From Photobacterium sp. SKA34 (GTDB lineage Bacteria > Pseudomonadota > Gammaproteobacteria > Enterobacterales > Vibrionaceae), in contig NZ_CH724147.1 of the NCBI RefSeq assembly GCF_000153325.1, forward strand, positions 56,307-120,306: DNA of 64,000 nt, read 5' to 3'. Of this stretch, positions 10,255 through 18,172 are shown one piece after another. The notes below the pieces were generated by a model, which saw only the letters and a list, made by a program, of their open reading frames with translations, searched no databases and was not told where the DNA came from. A program made the position numbers and the translations under genes. Positions within the stretch are counted from its first letter, which is position 1. Each line of letters begins with the position of its first letter.

Positions 10255-10388
10255 GAGCACGTCCTCATGATCTTGTCGGTATCGTTAAATCGATAGTCGA
10301 TGATCTTTCTCTTTTAAAGAGAGCTAGTTGTTCGGATAACTACTTGGTTTCAACTTTAGATTGCCAGTAAATTTACGCTGCCGCAAGG

Positions 10389-11180
10389 ATGAAAGTAATA
10401 AAAATGTTAAAAAATGAGAATTTGGCATATTACTGCATTATTCATAAGGGAAAGATCTGGCTTGAAAATGAGACGTTGCCGCTGCGAAATATGACTGATA
10501 TTACGCTAACGACGATATCTAGCCGTGTTATTGGCCGCTTTAACGATTATCTTGTTTATTGGCTAGAGGCTGATGATAACAATGATCCTGATAATTTTTA
10601 TAGTTTACGGGAATTATTGCACATTGAGCCGGCACTTTTTGATCTCGCAGGACGCGCTATCCAATTATCTTATATGCTTACTCAGCAGCGTTACTGTGGT
10701 CGCTGTGGTTATGAAGCACAATTTCATGATGAGCAATTGGCCATGCAGTGCCAAACTTGTAAGGCAATAGATTATCCACGCGTATCGCCTTGTATTATTG
10801 TGGCGGTACGTAAAAATAAGCAAATTTTGCTCGCGCAGCACCCTCGGCATAAAACAGGTATGTATACCGTTATTGCGGGGTTTGTTGAAACAGGTGAGAC
10901 ACTAGAGCAATGTGTTGCTCGTGAAGTATTGGAAGAAACAGGCATTACTGTTGCGAATATTCAATACTTTGCCAGTCAACCGTGGGCATTTCCCTCCAAT
11001 TTGATGATGGGATTCACTGCTGACTACGCCGGTGGTGACATTAAGCCAGATTATGAAGAGCTAACAGACGCAATTTGGGCTGATGTGGATCATTTACCTC
11101 AGTTACCGCCACAAGGAACAATCGCACGTCGGTTAATAGACCATACGCTGTCTTTTTCAAGTTCGCCCTGTAATAATTAA
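10389..11180 (+). CDS. nudC: NAD(H) pyrophosphatase / NAD-RNA decapping hydrolase NudC
   Basis: Nudix hydrolase that cleaves NADH and removes NAD caps from RNA. A four-cysteine zinc site (CGRCGYEAQF then CQTC) sits at about residues 103-124. The Nudix box GFVETGETLEQC-AREVLEETGI follows at about 163-185, then the NudC-specific SQPWAFP motif. Length (263 aa) is close to E. coli (257). The start is uncertain: the ATG at 10389 abuts its AAGG, and an in-frame ATG at 10404 is a reasonable alternative. It stands about 105 nt before hemE on the same strand. Confidence 0.93.
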   Translation: MKVIKMLKNENLAYYCIIHKGKIWLENETLPLRNMTDITLTTISSRVIGRFNDYLVYWLEADDNNDPDNFYSLRELLHIEPALFDLAGRAIQLSYMLTQQRYCGRCGYEAQFHDEQLAMQCQTCKAIDYPRVSPCIIVAVRKNKQILLAQHPRHKTGMYTVIAGFVETGETLEQCVAREVLEETGITVANIQYFASQPWAFPSNLMMGFTADYAGGDIKPDYEELTDAIWADVDHLPQLPPQGTIARRLIDHTLSFSSSPCNN

Positions 11181-11298
11181 CGATCAGATTTAGCGCGTTA
11201 TCGTATCGTTATTTCCTATTGATAGAATAAGATATGTTCTATTTTGTTCTGAGTAATGAATGATACAATAAGTGCAGAATTAACCCATGGAGTCTCTA

Positions 11299-12366
11299 AT
11301 GAGCGAATTAAAGAATGACCGCTACCTAAGTGCGTTGTTAAAACAGCCTGTTGATTACACGCCGGTTTGGATGATGCGCCAAGCGGGTCGTTATCTACCT
11401 GAATACCGTGAAACACGTAGCGTTGCAGGTGACTTTATGTCGCTATGTAAGAACGCTGAGCTAGCAAGTGAAGTCACACTGCAGCCACTTAAGCGTTTCC
11501 CGCTTGATGCTGCTATCTTGTTCTCAGATATCTTGACGATTCCTGATGCAATGGGTCTAGGTTTATACTTTGAAGCAGGCGAAGGGCCTAAATTCCAACG
11601 TCCTATTACTTGTAAAGCTGACGTCGATAAAATTGGTTTACCCGATCCTGAAGGTGAGCTGCAATACGTAATGAATGCAGTTCGTCAAATTCGTCATGAT
11701 CTGAAAGGTGAAGTGCCGTTGATTGGCTTCTCTGGTAGCCCATGGACATTGGCAACTTACATGGTTGAAGGTGGTAGCTCTAAAGCTTTCACTAAGATCA
11801 AGAAGATGATGTATGCAGAGCCACAAACACTACGCCTACTGCTAGATAAGTTAGCTGATAGTGTTACTGAATACCTAAATGCACAGATCAAAGCCGGTGC
11901 ACAGGCTGTGATGGTATTTGATACTTGGGGTGGTGTATTAACGCCACGTGATTACAACGAATTCTCACTACGTTACATGCATAAGATTGTAGATGGCTTA
12001 ATTCGTGAAAATGAAGGTCGTCGTGTACCTGTTACGCTGTTTACTAAAAATGGTGGCATGTGGCTTGAGCAAATCGCAGCAACGGGCTGTGATGGCGTAG
12101 GCTTAGATTGGACAATTGATATCGCAGAAGCGAAACGTCGCATCGGTGATAAGGTTGCACTACAAGGTAATATGGATCCATCCATGCTTTATGCGCAACC
12201 TGAACGTATTCGTCAAGAAGTGGCAACGATTCTTGAAGGTTTTGGCGATGGTGGTACAGGCCATGTCTTTAACCTAGGTCATGGTATTCACCTTGATGTT
12301 CCGCCTGAAAATGCTGGTGTATTTGTTGAAGCCGTGCATGAATTATCGAAGCCTTATCATAAGTAA
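11299..12366 (+). CDS. hemE: Uroporphyrinogen decarboxylase
   Basis: Catalyses four decarboxylations of uroporphyrinogen III to coproporphyrinogen III in haem biosynthesis; cytosolic. The start MSELKNDRYLSALLKQPVD and the motif WMMRQAGRYLPEYR are diagnostic, and GFSGSPWTLATYM is another family signature. I chose the ATG at 11299 (355 aa; E. coli 354) because GGAG lies 6-8 nt upstream and the protein then aligns with the family start; an ATG 12 nt earlier is unlikely. It is followed by a strong terminator. Confidence 0.97.
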   Translation: MSELKNDRYLSALLKQPVDYTPVWMMRQAGRYLPEYRETRSVAGDFMSLCKNAELASEVTLQPLKRFPLDAAILFSDILTIPDAMGLGLYFEAGEGPKFQRPITCKADVDKIGLPDPEGELQYVMNAVRQIRHDLKGEVPLIGFSGSPWTLATYMVEGGSSKAFTKIKKMMYAEPQTLRLLLDKLADSVTEYLNAQIKAGAQAVMVFDTWGGVLTPRDYNEFSLRYMHKIVDGLIRENEGRRVPVTLFTKNGGMWLEQIAATGCDGVGLDWTIDIAEAKRRIGDKVALQGNMDPSMLYAQPERIRQEVATILEGFGDGGTGHVFNLGHGIHLDVPPENAGVFVEAVHELSKPYHK

Positions 12367-12393
12367 TTTGCCAAATTAATATGATTAAACTGG

Positions 12394-12420
12394 AAACCCA
12401 CGCAATTGCGTGGGTTTTTT
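12394..12420 (+). terminator. terminator after hemE
   Basis: AACCCACGCAATTGCGTGGGTTTTTT: near-perfect stem and T-run, 28 nt after the hemE stop and just short of the convergent gene's stop codon. Confidence 0.92.
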
Positions 12421-12424
12421 ATCT

Positions 12425-13012
12425 CTAAACTTGGTCTTTGATTGCTAAATGCTGGTGGACGTATTGGCGAATATAAGGGACGACGTCTGATTCAAACCAT
12501 GGATTCTTTTTAAGCCAAATGGCATTACGAGGTGATGGGTGAGGCAGTGGAATGTATCGAGGTGCCCATTGTTGCCATTGCTTTACGGTTTCTGTGAGCG
12601 TTTTCGGCTTATCTCGTAAATAATAGTTTTGTGCGTATTGTCCGATAAGTAATGTCATACCGATATTAGGCATGAGATCAAGCACTGGCTGATGCCATTG
12701 TGGCGCACATTCTGGACGAGGTGGTAAATCGCCAGTTTTCCCTTTTCCTGGATAACATAAACCCATCGGCATAATGGCAATGTGTTCTGGGTTATAGAAG
12801 GTATCTTTGTCGAGCCCAAGCCATTGGCGTAGACGATCACCGCTAGGATCATTAAATGGGATCCCTGTTTGATGGACTTTTAATCCGGGCGCCTGTCCAA
12901 TAAGCAATAATCTAGTTTTAGAGCTAAATTGAATCACTGGTCGAGGTACCAGGTGATCTTTGCAGATCTCGCAATGGTGAATAAGATCGCGTAAGTTATC
13001 AACTTGTTTCAT
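12425..13012 (-). CDS. Uracil-DNA glycosylase superfamily protein (family-4-like, putative Fe-S)
   Basis: A 195-aa protein with UDG-fold motifs: GQAPG at about residue 39 (motif 1) and HPSPRN near residue 157 (motif 2). It has a C-x2-C pair at residues 14 and 17 and a later C-x15-C pair inside MGLCYPGKGK...PEC, the spacing expected of the 4Fe-4S ligands of family-4 UDGs. Removal of uracil from DNA is therefore plausible, but the motif residues differ from classical enzymes and substrate is not proven. It occupies the place held in E. coli by the repair gene nfi. It is 30 nt from the preceding dehydrogenase gene, so the two are probably co-transcribed. Confidence 0.75.
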   Translation of the reverse strand: MKQVDNLRDLIHHCEICKDHLVPRPVIQFSSKTRLLLIGQAPGLKVHQTGIPFNDPSGDRLRQWLGLDKDTFYNPEHIAIMPMGLCYPGKGKTGDLPPRPECAPQWHQPVLDLMPNIGMTLLIGQYAQNYYLRDKPKTLTETVKQWQQWAPRYIPLPHPSPRNAIWLKKNPWFESDVVPYIRQYVHQHLAIKDQV

Positions 13013-13042
13013 CTGGTTAGTACGTTAAATATAGTTGCACTT

Positions 13043-13954
13043 TTAATATCCACTTTTAAAATCAATAAGATAATCTAGATCTTGCTGTTGTTTAAAGCGG
13101 AGGTAATTGGTTTTGAATATCTCTATGACTTGCTCTGGAAAACTTTCCGCCGCTATATGTGGCGTGATACTGATTTTTGGATGGTGCCAAAAAGGATGAT
13201 CTTGGTTAAGTGGCTCTTGCTTGAAAACATCAAGATAAGCGTGGTTGAGCTGTTTATTATCAAGCGCATTAATTAAGTCTGACTCAACAACAGTATTACC
13301 TCTACCTACATTGAAAAAAAGTGCATTACGGCAGTGGGACCAACATTGTTGGTTGTAAATATCATTCGTGTGTTCTGTTGATGGCAGAATAGAAACAATC
13401 ACATCTGCCTTGCTGAGTGCGTGCTGCAGTTCTGTAATTGGATACGTTTGAGTAAAATCAGTAGAGGCTGATAAGCCTTGCCTGTTGACACCAATTACCG
13501 AGAAACTCAATGCTTTTGCCGTTTTTGCTAGTGTACAGCCGATGCTTCCTGTACCTATGATTGCCATGGTTTTTCCACTGACTGATTGATAAGGAATTGG
13601 CTGCCATAAAGATTGTGTTTGTTGTTGTGAGTATTGATGGAAGTGGCGATAGTAATTAAGGCACTGACCAATGACATATTCACTGATTAAAGGGCCAAAG
13701 TACCCTTTAACGTTAGTGAGCAAATAATCTTGTCGTAGATGAGGTTTAATGAGGGCATCAATGCCTGCAAATGTTGACTGTAACCACTTTAGTTTGGGTA
13801 ACTGTTCGAGTTGGTTGGCGATCAAAGGAGGATCCGCTAGAATTATGCTTGCTTGCGAAGGATCACCAGTTAAGCAAAGATCCGATAACTGCGCCTGTGC
13901 CAATAATTGGGTATAGCGTTGTTGTTGCTTTGATATTACTGAAACTTTGATCAT
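13043..13954 (-). CDS. D-isomer-specific 2-hydroxyacid dehydrogenase (glyoxylate/hydroxypyruvate reductase type)
   Basis: NAD(P)-dependent 2-hydroxyacid dehydrogenase, 303 aa. The Rossmann motif GTGSIG occurs near residue 134. The catalytic triad is visible: Arg in FFNVGRGN, Glu in DVFKQEPL, and His in TPHIAA. The short N-terminal half and overall layout resemble the GhrA subfamily that reduces glyoxylate and hydroxypyruvate, but the substrate cannot be read from sequence. It is divergent from yjaG with about 67 nt between them, and likely forms a two-gene unit with the UDG-like gene downstream. Confidence 0.85.
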   Translation of the reverse strand: MIKVSVISKQQQRYTQLLAQAQLSDLCLTGDPSQASIILADPPLIANQLEQLPKLKWLQSTFAGIDALIKPHLRQDYLLTNVKGYFGPLISEYVIGQCLNYYRHFHQYSQQQTQSLWQPIPYQSVSGKTMAIIGTGSIGCTLAKTAKALSFSVIGVNRQGLSASTDFTQTYPITELQHALSKADVIVSILPSTEHTNDIYNQQCWSHCRNALFFNVGRGNTVVESDLINALDNKQLNHAYLDVFKQEPLNQDHPFWHHPKISITPHIAAESFPEQVIEIFKTNYLRFKQQQDLDYLIDFKSGY

Positions 13955-14021
13955 GCTTTTCCTTTAGCCTTATTCGTTTATCAAGTAAACTTCACTTCAA
14001 ATCACTACTGTAGATTATCTC

Positions 14022-14609
14022 ATGCTTAAAAATCCGATCCAGTTACGCTTAGAAAAATTAGAACCGTGGCAACACCTGACATTTATGGTGTCTTTGTGTG
14101 AGCGTATGTACCCAAATTATGTATTTTTCTGTGCAGAAACAGGATTTGCTGACTCTTGTAAATATCGAGTGATCCTAGATAGCGTCTGGGAGATTTTGAC
14201 CGTTAAAAGCGCCAAAATTAACTTCGAGAATCAGCTAGAAAAATTAGAAGATATGGTGCCAAGCGAAGATGAGTTTGATATCTACGCGGTAAGCCCTGCG
14301 ATTGATGCGTGTGTTGCACTAGCAGATCTTCTTCATGCGATGTTAGATCGTGATCTTATGATGGAAACAGTGATCAAACTAAGTGCTTTATCGGCAGAAA
14401 CGGTTGCTAATCTTGAGTACGCACAAACAGGTATCGAGATAACCAACGATAATCAAAAAGAGAATGAAGCAGTATGTGCTGAATGGGATACCCAGTGGGC
14501 GATTTTCCGTGCATTAAAAGAAGCAGAAACACGTGATATCGAATTGATTAAAGATCTTCGTGCAGAGTTGCGCGATGAGCCTGTCAGTAATATCGGTATT
14601 GAGCTTTAA
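14022..14609 (+). CDS. yjaG: YjaG family protein (DUF416)
   Basis: A 195-aa protein nearly collinear with E. coli YjaG (196 aa): LRLEKLEPWQHLTFM, LCERMYPNYVFFC and the C-terminal ERDIELIKDLRAELRD-like segment (here TRDIELIKDLRAELRDEP) are conserved. Molecular function is unknown. No signal peptide or membrane segment is visible; acidic, probably cytosolic. Its position upstream of hupA matches the enterobacterial neighbourhood, although a brnQ and a CNNM gene intervene here. Confidence 0.9.
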   Translation: MLKNPIQLRLEKLEPWQHLTFMVSLCERMYPNYVFFCAETGFADSCKYRVILDSVWEILTVKSAKINFENQLEKLEDMVPSEDEFDIYAVSPAIDACVALADLLHAMLDRDLMMETVIKLSALSAETVANLEYAQTGIEITNDNQKENEAVCAEWDTQWAIFRALKEAETRDIELIKDLRAELRDEPVSNIGIEL

Positions 14610-14631
14610 CAGCTAATATCGCAATGACAGT

Positions 14632-14659
14632 AAAAAAAGAGCCTAAGGGCTCTTTTTTT
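14632..14659 (+). terminator. terminator after yjaG
   Basis: AAAAAAAGAGCC, TAAG loop, GGCTCTTTTTTT; symmetric A/T tracts make it potentially bidirectional. The following 300 nt up to the brnQ leader peptide are AT-rich and show no other gene. Confidence 0.92.
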
Positions 14660-14873
14660 GTATCGGGTGAAAGTGAGTTATTCAGCATAAAAATATTTCG
14701 TTATATAAGCAAAATATCGTAGAAAAGACTGTTATTCCATCATTTGTGTTATTTATGTTTCGGTATGTTTGTAGTTTGTGAAGTTTTTAATTCTAGTTTT
14801 AATTTAAAAAACCAGTGAATATAACTGCTTGTTGGTTTAACTTTGCACCATTCCACTTATTTTATTTTGGCTA

Positions 14874-14903
14874 TTGTAATTCGATCCCATAGCCGTTTAT
14901 AAC
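14874..14903 (+). promoter_or_regulatory. candidate sigma-70 promoter for the brnQ leader transcript
   Basis: TTGTAA at 14874-14879 and TATAAC at 14898-14903, separated by 18 nt (17 nt if TTATAA is taken). A start near 14910 would place the leader-peptide ATG about 50 nt into the transcript. No experimental start is known to me. Confidence 0.45.
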
Positions 14904-14960
14904 ATCACAACACCAAAGCACATTGCTTATGGTAATAATGATTTTTTATGGGGAGGTACA

Positions 14961-15083
14961 ATGCATACAGTAACAGCAATGACATTCGCTACCTGTTTTT
15001 GTGGTCGTAAAATTACTGCGCAATATGCGATGTGTGACGGTAATATACGCCAACTCCTCATGCTCTCTCTAAAACGTATTTAG
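14961..15083 (+). CDS. putative 40-aa leader peptide upstream of brnQ
   Basis: A short reading frame with a very strong Shine-Dalgarno (GGGGAGGT, 4 nt before ATG). It reads MHTVTAMTFATCF..., and its last codons encode RQLLMLSLKRI: Leu codons CTC, CTC, CTC and CTA around Met and Ser. CTC is uncommon in neighbouring genes, which prefer TTA, CTA and CTT, and clustered rare Leu codons near the end are typical of leucine-responsive leader peptides. It ends 113 nt before the branched-chain amino acid carrier gene. Too short to assign any other function; the regulatory reading is inference from context. Confidence 0.6.
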   Translation: MHTVTAMTFATCFCGRKITAQYAMCDGNIRQLLMLSLKRI

Positions 15084-15109
15084 AGCTGGCAGCTTATATC
15101 TAAACATTA

Positions 15110-15190
15110 CTGTCAGCTTGCGAAGAAGCTGATAGGTCCTTTGAAACACTCCCATCTCGCTTCCTCCAAGCTGAAAGTCACATTCAAAGG
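15110..15190 (+). promoter_or_regulatory. putative translational attenuator of brnQ (RBS-sequestering hairpin)
   Basis: Two adjacent stem-loops lie between the leader peptide and brnQ. Hairpin A pairs CTGTCAGCTT (15110-15119) with AAGCTGATAG (15126-15135), 10 bp with one G-U. Hairpin B pairs CCTTTGAA (15138-15145) with TTCAAAGG (15183-15190); its 3' arm contains the AAAGG ribosome binding site of brnQ, 6 nt before the ATG. Extra copies of CAGCTT (15090-15095) and AAGCTG (15168-15173) allow alternative pairings. No T-run follows, which argues for control of translation rather than termination. The pairings were found by eye; energies were not computed. Confidence 0.5.
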
Positions 15191-15196
15191 TAAATT

Positions 15197-16504
15197 ATGT
15201 TAAGTGCACGCAACATAGCCGCTTTAGGCTTTATGACCTTCGCCATGTATTTGGGCGCGGGAAATTTAATCTTCCCTCCCTTTTTGGGATACCAAGCTGG
15301 TGATAACTTTTTAAGTGCTATGACGGGATTTCTTCTCACTGGAGTTGGTTTACCTGCAATGGCTTTGGTGATTGTGGCGTGGGTACGTGGCTCTGATAAT
15401 TTAACTGCAGCATTACCAAAACCATTAGCAACCAGCTTTTGGGTAATGTTGTTCATAGTTATCGGCCCTGCTTTTGCTATTCCAAGAACAATCACTGTTG
15501 CTTATCAATTTAGTGTCGCTCCTTTTATGGGAGAGGCGGGACTTATTCCTTTTTCAATTGTTTTTTGTATTGTGGCTATTTTGTTCTCCCTTTATCCTGG
15601 GAAATTAGTTGATACACTGGGGAAATGGTTAACTCCTGTTTTGCTGACCATACTTACGACTATGGCTGTTGTCGCTATTTGGCATCCAACAGGATTAATT
15701 GAATCAGCATCAGGCGCTTATAAAACTGGCGCGATGGCGGAAGGCTTAACCCAAGGTTATATGACGATGGATGCACTTGGCTCTATAGGTTTTGGTTGGG
15801 TTATATTCCGTGCGATTGAAGGTATGGGAGTCAAAGAGCCTAAGGCGATAGCGAAGTACACGTTAATTGCAGCACTAATGTATTCGAGTGCGATGGCATT
15901 AGTTTATGTATCATTGGCTTATATTGGATTAACAAGTGCAGATCTTGGATTGAACTTTGCCAATGGTGGTGAGATCTTAACAGCCTTCACCAATTATCAC
16001 TTCGGTGTCTTTGGTACTATGTTATTGGGTTTGGTGTTGGTGTTAGCGTGTTTGACTACTGCGATTGGTGTGACTACGGCTGGGAGTGAATTTTACAGCC
16101 ATACGTTCAAGCGTTTGACTTATCGTAAGAGTGTTATTGCGATAATGGTACTTTCTGGGCTGGTGGCTAATATTGGCTTAACTCAGCTATTGAAAATCAC
16201 GTTACCGGCTGTTGTTGCATTACACCCGATTGCTATCGCATTATTGATTATGGCACCATTACGAAATCAATTATCACAGAAGATGACATTGGCCACATTA
16301 ACTGTCGCTTTGATCTTTGGTTGTATTGATGCAGCACATATTCTTGAAGCAATGCCTGTGCAGATGAATCTATTTCTAGAAGCTAACTTGCCGTTGTATC
16401 ACTATTATGCAGGTTGGATTTTACCTACGGTAATCACCTTGGTTATTGGATTAATTGCGCAGCGTTTGATAGGACAACGCCAAGCACTGACTAAAGACTA
16501 CTAA
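15197..16504 (+). CDS. brnQ: Branched-chain amino acid transport carrier (LIVCS family)
   Basis: Sodium-coupled inner-membrane symporter for leucine, isoleucine and valine, 435 aa with about 12 hydrophobic segments and no cleavable signal. The N-terminus AALGFMTFAMYLGAGNLIFPP is the hallmark of BrnQ proteins, and NLTAALPKPLATSFW and GYMTMDALGSIGFGW are further family segments. The ATG at 15197 follows AAAGG. Its unusual 114-nt gap to an upstream leader peptide and the hairpin covering its ribosome binding site suggest leucine-linked translational control (inference). It is followed by a strong terminator. Confidence 0.95.
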   Translation: MLSARNIAALGFMTFAMYLGAGNLIFPPFLGYQAGDNFLSAMTGFLLTGVGLPAMALVIVAWVRGSDNLTAALPKPLATSFWVMLFIVIGPAFAIPRTITVAYQFSVAPFMGEAGLIPFSIVFCIVAILFSLYPGKLVDTLGKWLTPVLLTILTTMAVVAIWHPTGLIESASGAYKTGAMAEGLTQGYMTMDALGSIGFGWVIFRAIEGMGVKEPKAIAKYTLIAALMYSSAMALVYVSLAYIGLTSADLGLNFANGGEILTAFTNYHFGVFGTMLLGLVLVLACLTTAIGVTTAGSEFYSHTFKRLTYRKSVIAIMVLSGLVANIGLTQLLKITLPAVVALHPIAIALLIMAPLRNQLSQKMTLATLTVALIFGCIDAAHILEAMPVQMNLFLEANLPLYHYYAGWILPTVITLVIGLIAQRLIGQRQALTKDY

Positions 16505-16530
16505 TGTACTGAGTGGTATAAGAAGATAAT

Positions 16531-16558
16531 AAAAAAGGGACCGAACGGTCCCTTTTTT
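16531..16558. terminator. bidirectional terminator between brnQ and the CNNM gene
   Basis: AAAAAAGGGACCG, loop AA, CGGTCCCTTTTTT; symmetric tracts serve the two convergent genes. Confidence 0.92.
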
Positions 16559-16570
16559 CATGATGGAGGA

Positions 16571-17629
16571 TTATTTTTCTTCATCATTATTTTGAATTAC
16601 ACCATGCTTTTTCTTCCACTTTTCCCAACGCTGGAAAGCCAGTTGCTGCATGTCGGTGTTTTTATCAGCTTCATCGACAATTTCTTCCCCCACAAGGCTT
16701 TCGAAAATATCTTCTAAGGTCACTAGACCTTGTACTGTGCCGTATTCGTCGACGATTAAGATAAGTTGTGAGCGTTCCTGCATTAAGCGTTCAAAAGCCT
16801 TAGGTACGCTAACGTTATTCATAATAACGGGTAGTGGGCGCATTAACACACCGAGCTCTTGACCCCCTTTACCTGCTTGGCTTTCTGCAAATAGCTCTAG
16901 GCGGTGAACGAAACCGACAATATTGTCACTCTGCTCGCTATATACCAATGGGCGGGAGAACGGACTATTTTTATGCTGAGACAAGAATTCATTAATGGTT
17001 TGCTCGGCATCAACACGGAATAGTACCGGACGTGGCGTCATAATTTTCGTTACGCTTACATCACGGAATTGCAATAGGTTGGTTAGGCTTTTTGACTCGC
17101 CTTCACCTAATTCACCTGTTTCGTGTGCTAGTAATGCCATTGCTGAAATTTCATCACGTAATTTTGGTTGCTCATGACCGCGTGATAAGCGGCGAGTAAT
17201 TTGCTCTGATACCCATACTAGAGGAATCAAAAGCAGTACCATCCAACGCAACATACTCGCTGAGAATGGTGCAAGTTGACGCCAGTATGTGGCGCCAATG
17301 GTCTTTGGCACAATTTCTGACAGTAATAAAATACCTATTGTTAATACGCCTGAGAACACACCTAGCCACTCACTACCAAACACGATAGTCGCTTGTGCAC
17401 CTGCGGTTGCAGCACCGATGGTGTGAGCAATGGTGTTTAGGGTCAAGATCGAGGCAAGAGGCCGATCAATATTATCTTTGAGCGCGGTGAGTTTTGCCGC
17501 CGCAGGGTGGTTTTGTTGGCGCAATGTGGCGATATAACTTGGTGAAATACTAAGTAACACCGCTTCTAATACGGAACAAATAAACGAAACACCAATCGCA
17601 ACGGAGATGTAAATCGTAAGGAGTACCAT
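16571..17629 (-). CDS. CNNM/hemolysin-family membrane protein (DUF21 plus CBS pair)
   Basis: A 352-aa inner-membrane protein. The N-terminal half (about 1-180) is a DUF21/CNNM transmembrane domain with roughly four hydrophobic segments, including TLNTIAHTIGAATAG and LLLSEIVPKTIGA. The C-terminal half carries two CBS domains: VTKIMTPRPVLFRV near residue 195, and LILIVDEYGTVQGLVTLEDI near residue 292, the adenine-nucleotide-binding type seen in CorC/CNNM proteins. It lacks the final CorC_HlyC domain of longer homologues. Members are linked to Mg or Co efflux and homeostasis; the substrate here is not known. Confidence 0.85.
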   Translation of the reverse strand: MVLLTIYISVAIGVSFICSVLEAVLLSISPSYIATLRQQNHPAAAKLTALKDNIDRPLASILTLNTIAHTIGAATAGAQATIVFGSEWLGVFSGVLTIGILLLSEIVPKTIGATYWRQLAPFSASMLRWMVLLLIPLVWVSEQITRRLSRGHEQPKLRDEISAMALLAHETGELGEGESKSLTNLLQFRDVSVTKIMTPRPVLFRVDAEQTINEFLSQHKNSPFSRPLVYSEQSDNIVGFVHRLELFAESQAGKGGQELGVLMRPLPVIMNNVSVPKAFERLMQERSQLILIVDEYGTVQGLVTLEDIFESLVGEEIVDEADKNTDMQQLAFQRWEKWKKKHGVIQNNDEEK

Positions 17630-17856
17630 GTCAACCTATCAGTAAATTAGCGAATATCCGCTATATTAATCGGGGTTAGACAGAATAAATACAACTATTT
17701 TCATGCAGTATTTAGTAACATTTTGTGAACTTGCGCTCAGATTGTGGTTAAAGAGTCCGCACCTGAGTCGAATAAAGCAGACAAACCTTTGCCACACGGG
17801 CTTCTTTTGAATTAGAGTTGTCCCGTCTTACGAAAAAACCTTAGAAGGGAAACCTA

Positions 17857-18129
17857 ATGAACAAGACCCAACTGATTGACCTGATCGCAGAAAAAGCGGA
17901 TCTATCTAAAGCACAAGCAAAAGCAGCTTTGGAATCTACTCTTGACGGCATTACTGATGCGCTAAAAGATGGTGACCAGGTTCAACTAATTGGCTTTGGT
18001 ACATTTAAAGTAAACCATCGTGCAGCTCGCACTGGCCGTAACCCACAAACTGGTGCTGAAATTCAAATTGCTGCAGCTAACGTTCCTGCGTTTGTTGCTG
18101 GTAAAGCACTAAAAGATGCATTGAAGTAA
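17857..18129 (+). CDS. hupA: DNA-binding protein HU-alpha
   Basis: A 90-aa nucleoid protein that bends DNA as homo- or heterodimer with HU-beta. MNKTQLIDLIAEKADLSKAQA and the arm region FKVNHRAARTGRNPQTG with the intercalating proline are unmistakable. The ATG is preceded by AGAAGGGAAACCTA. The 227-nt upstream gap shows no gene and presumably carries its promoter. The gene is followed within 10 nt by a terminator that runs into the next start codon. Confidence 0.97.
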   Translation: MNKTQLIDLIAEKADLSKAQAKAALESTLDGITDALKDGDQVQLIGFGTFKVNHRAARTGRNPQTGAEIQIAAANVPAFVAGKALKDALK

Positions 18130-18138
18130 TTGTGATAC

Positions 18139-18172
18139 CGCCAGAATGAATTATTCGTCTGGCGTTTTTTTT
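18139..18172 (+). terminator. hupA terminator, abutting the yjaH start
   Basis: CGCCAGA (18139-18145) pairs with TCTGGCG (18158-18164), followed by eight T residues. The yjaH ATG at 18173 begins directly after the T-run, so terminator and downstream translation start share the same bases. Confidence 0.88.

Noticed and set aside
15110..15135. A rho-independent terminator before brnQ.
   Set aside because: The stem is strong but is followed by GTCCTTTGAAAC, not a T-run; a translational role fits better.
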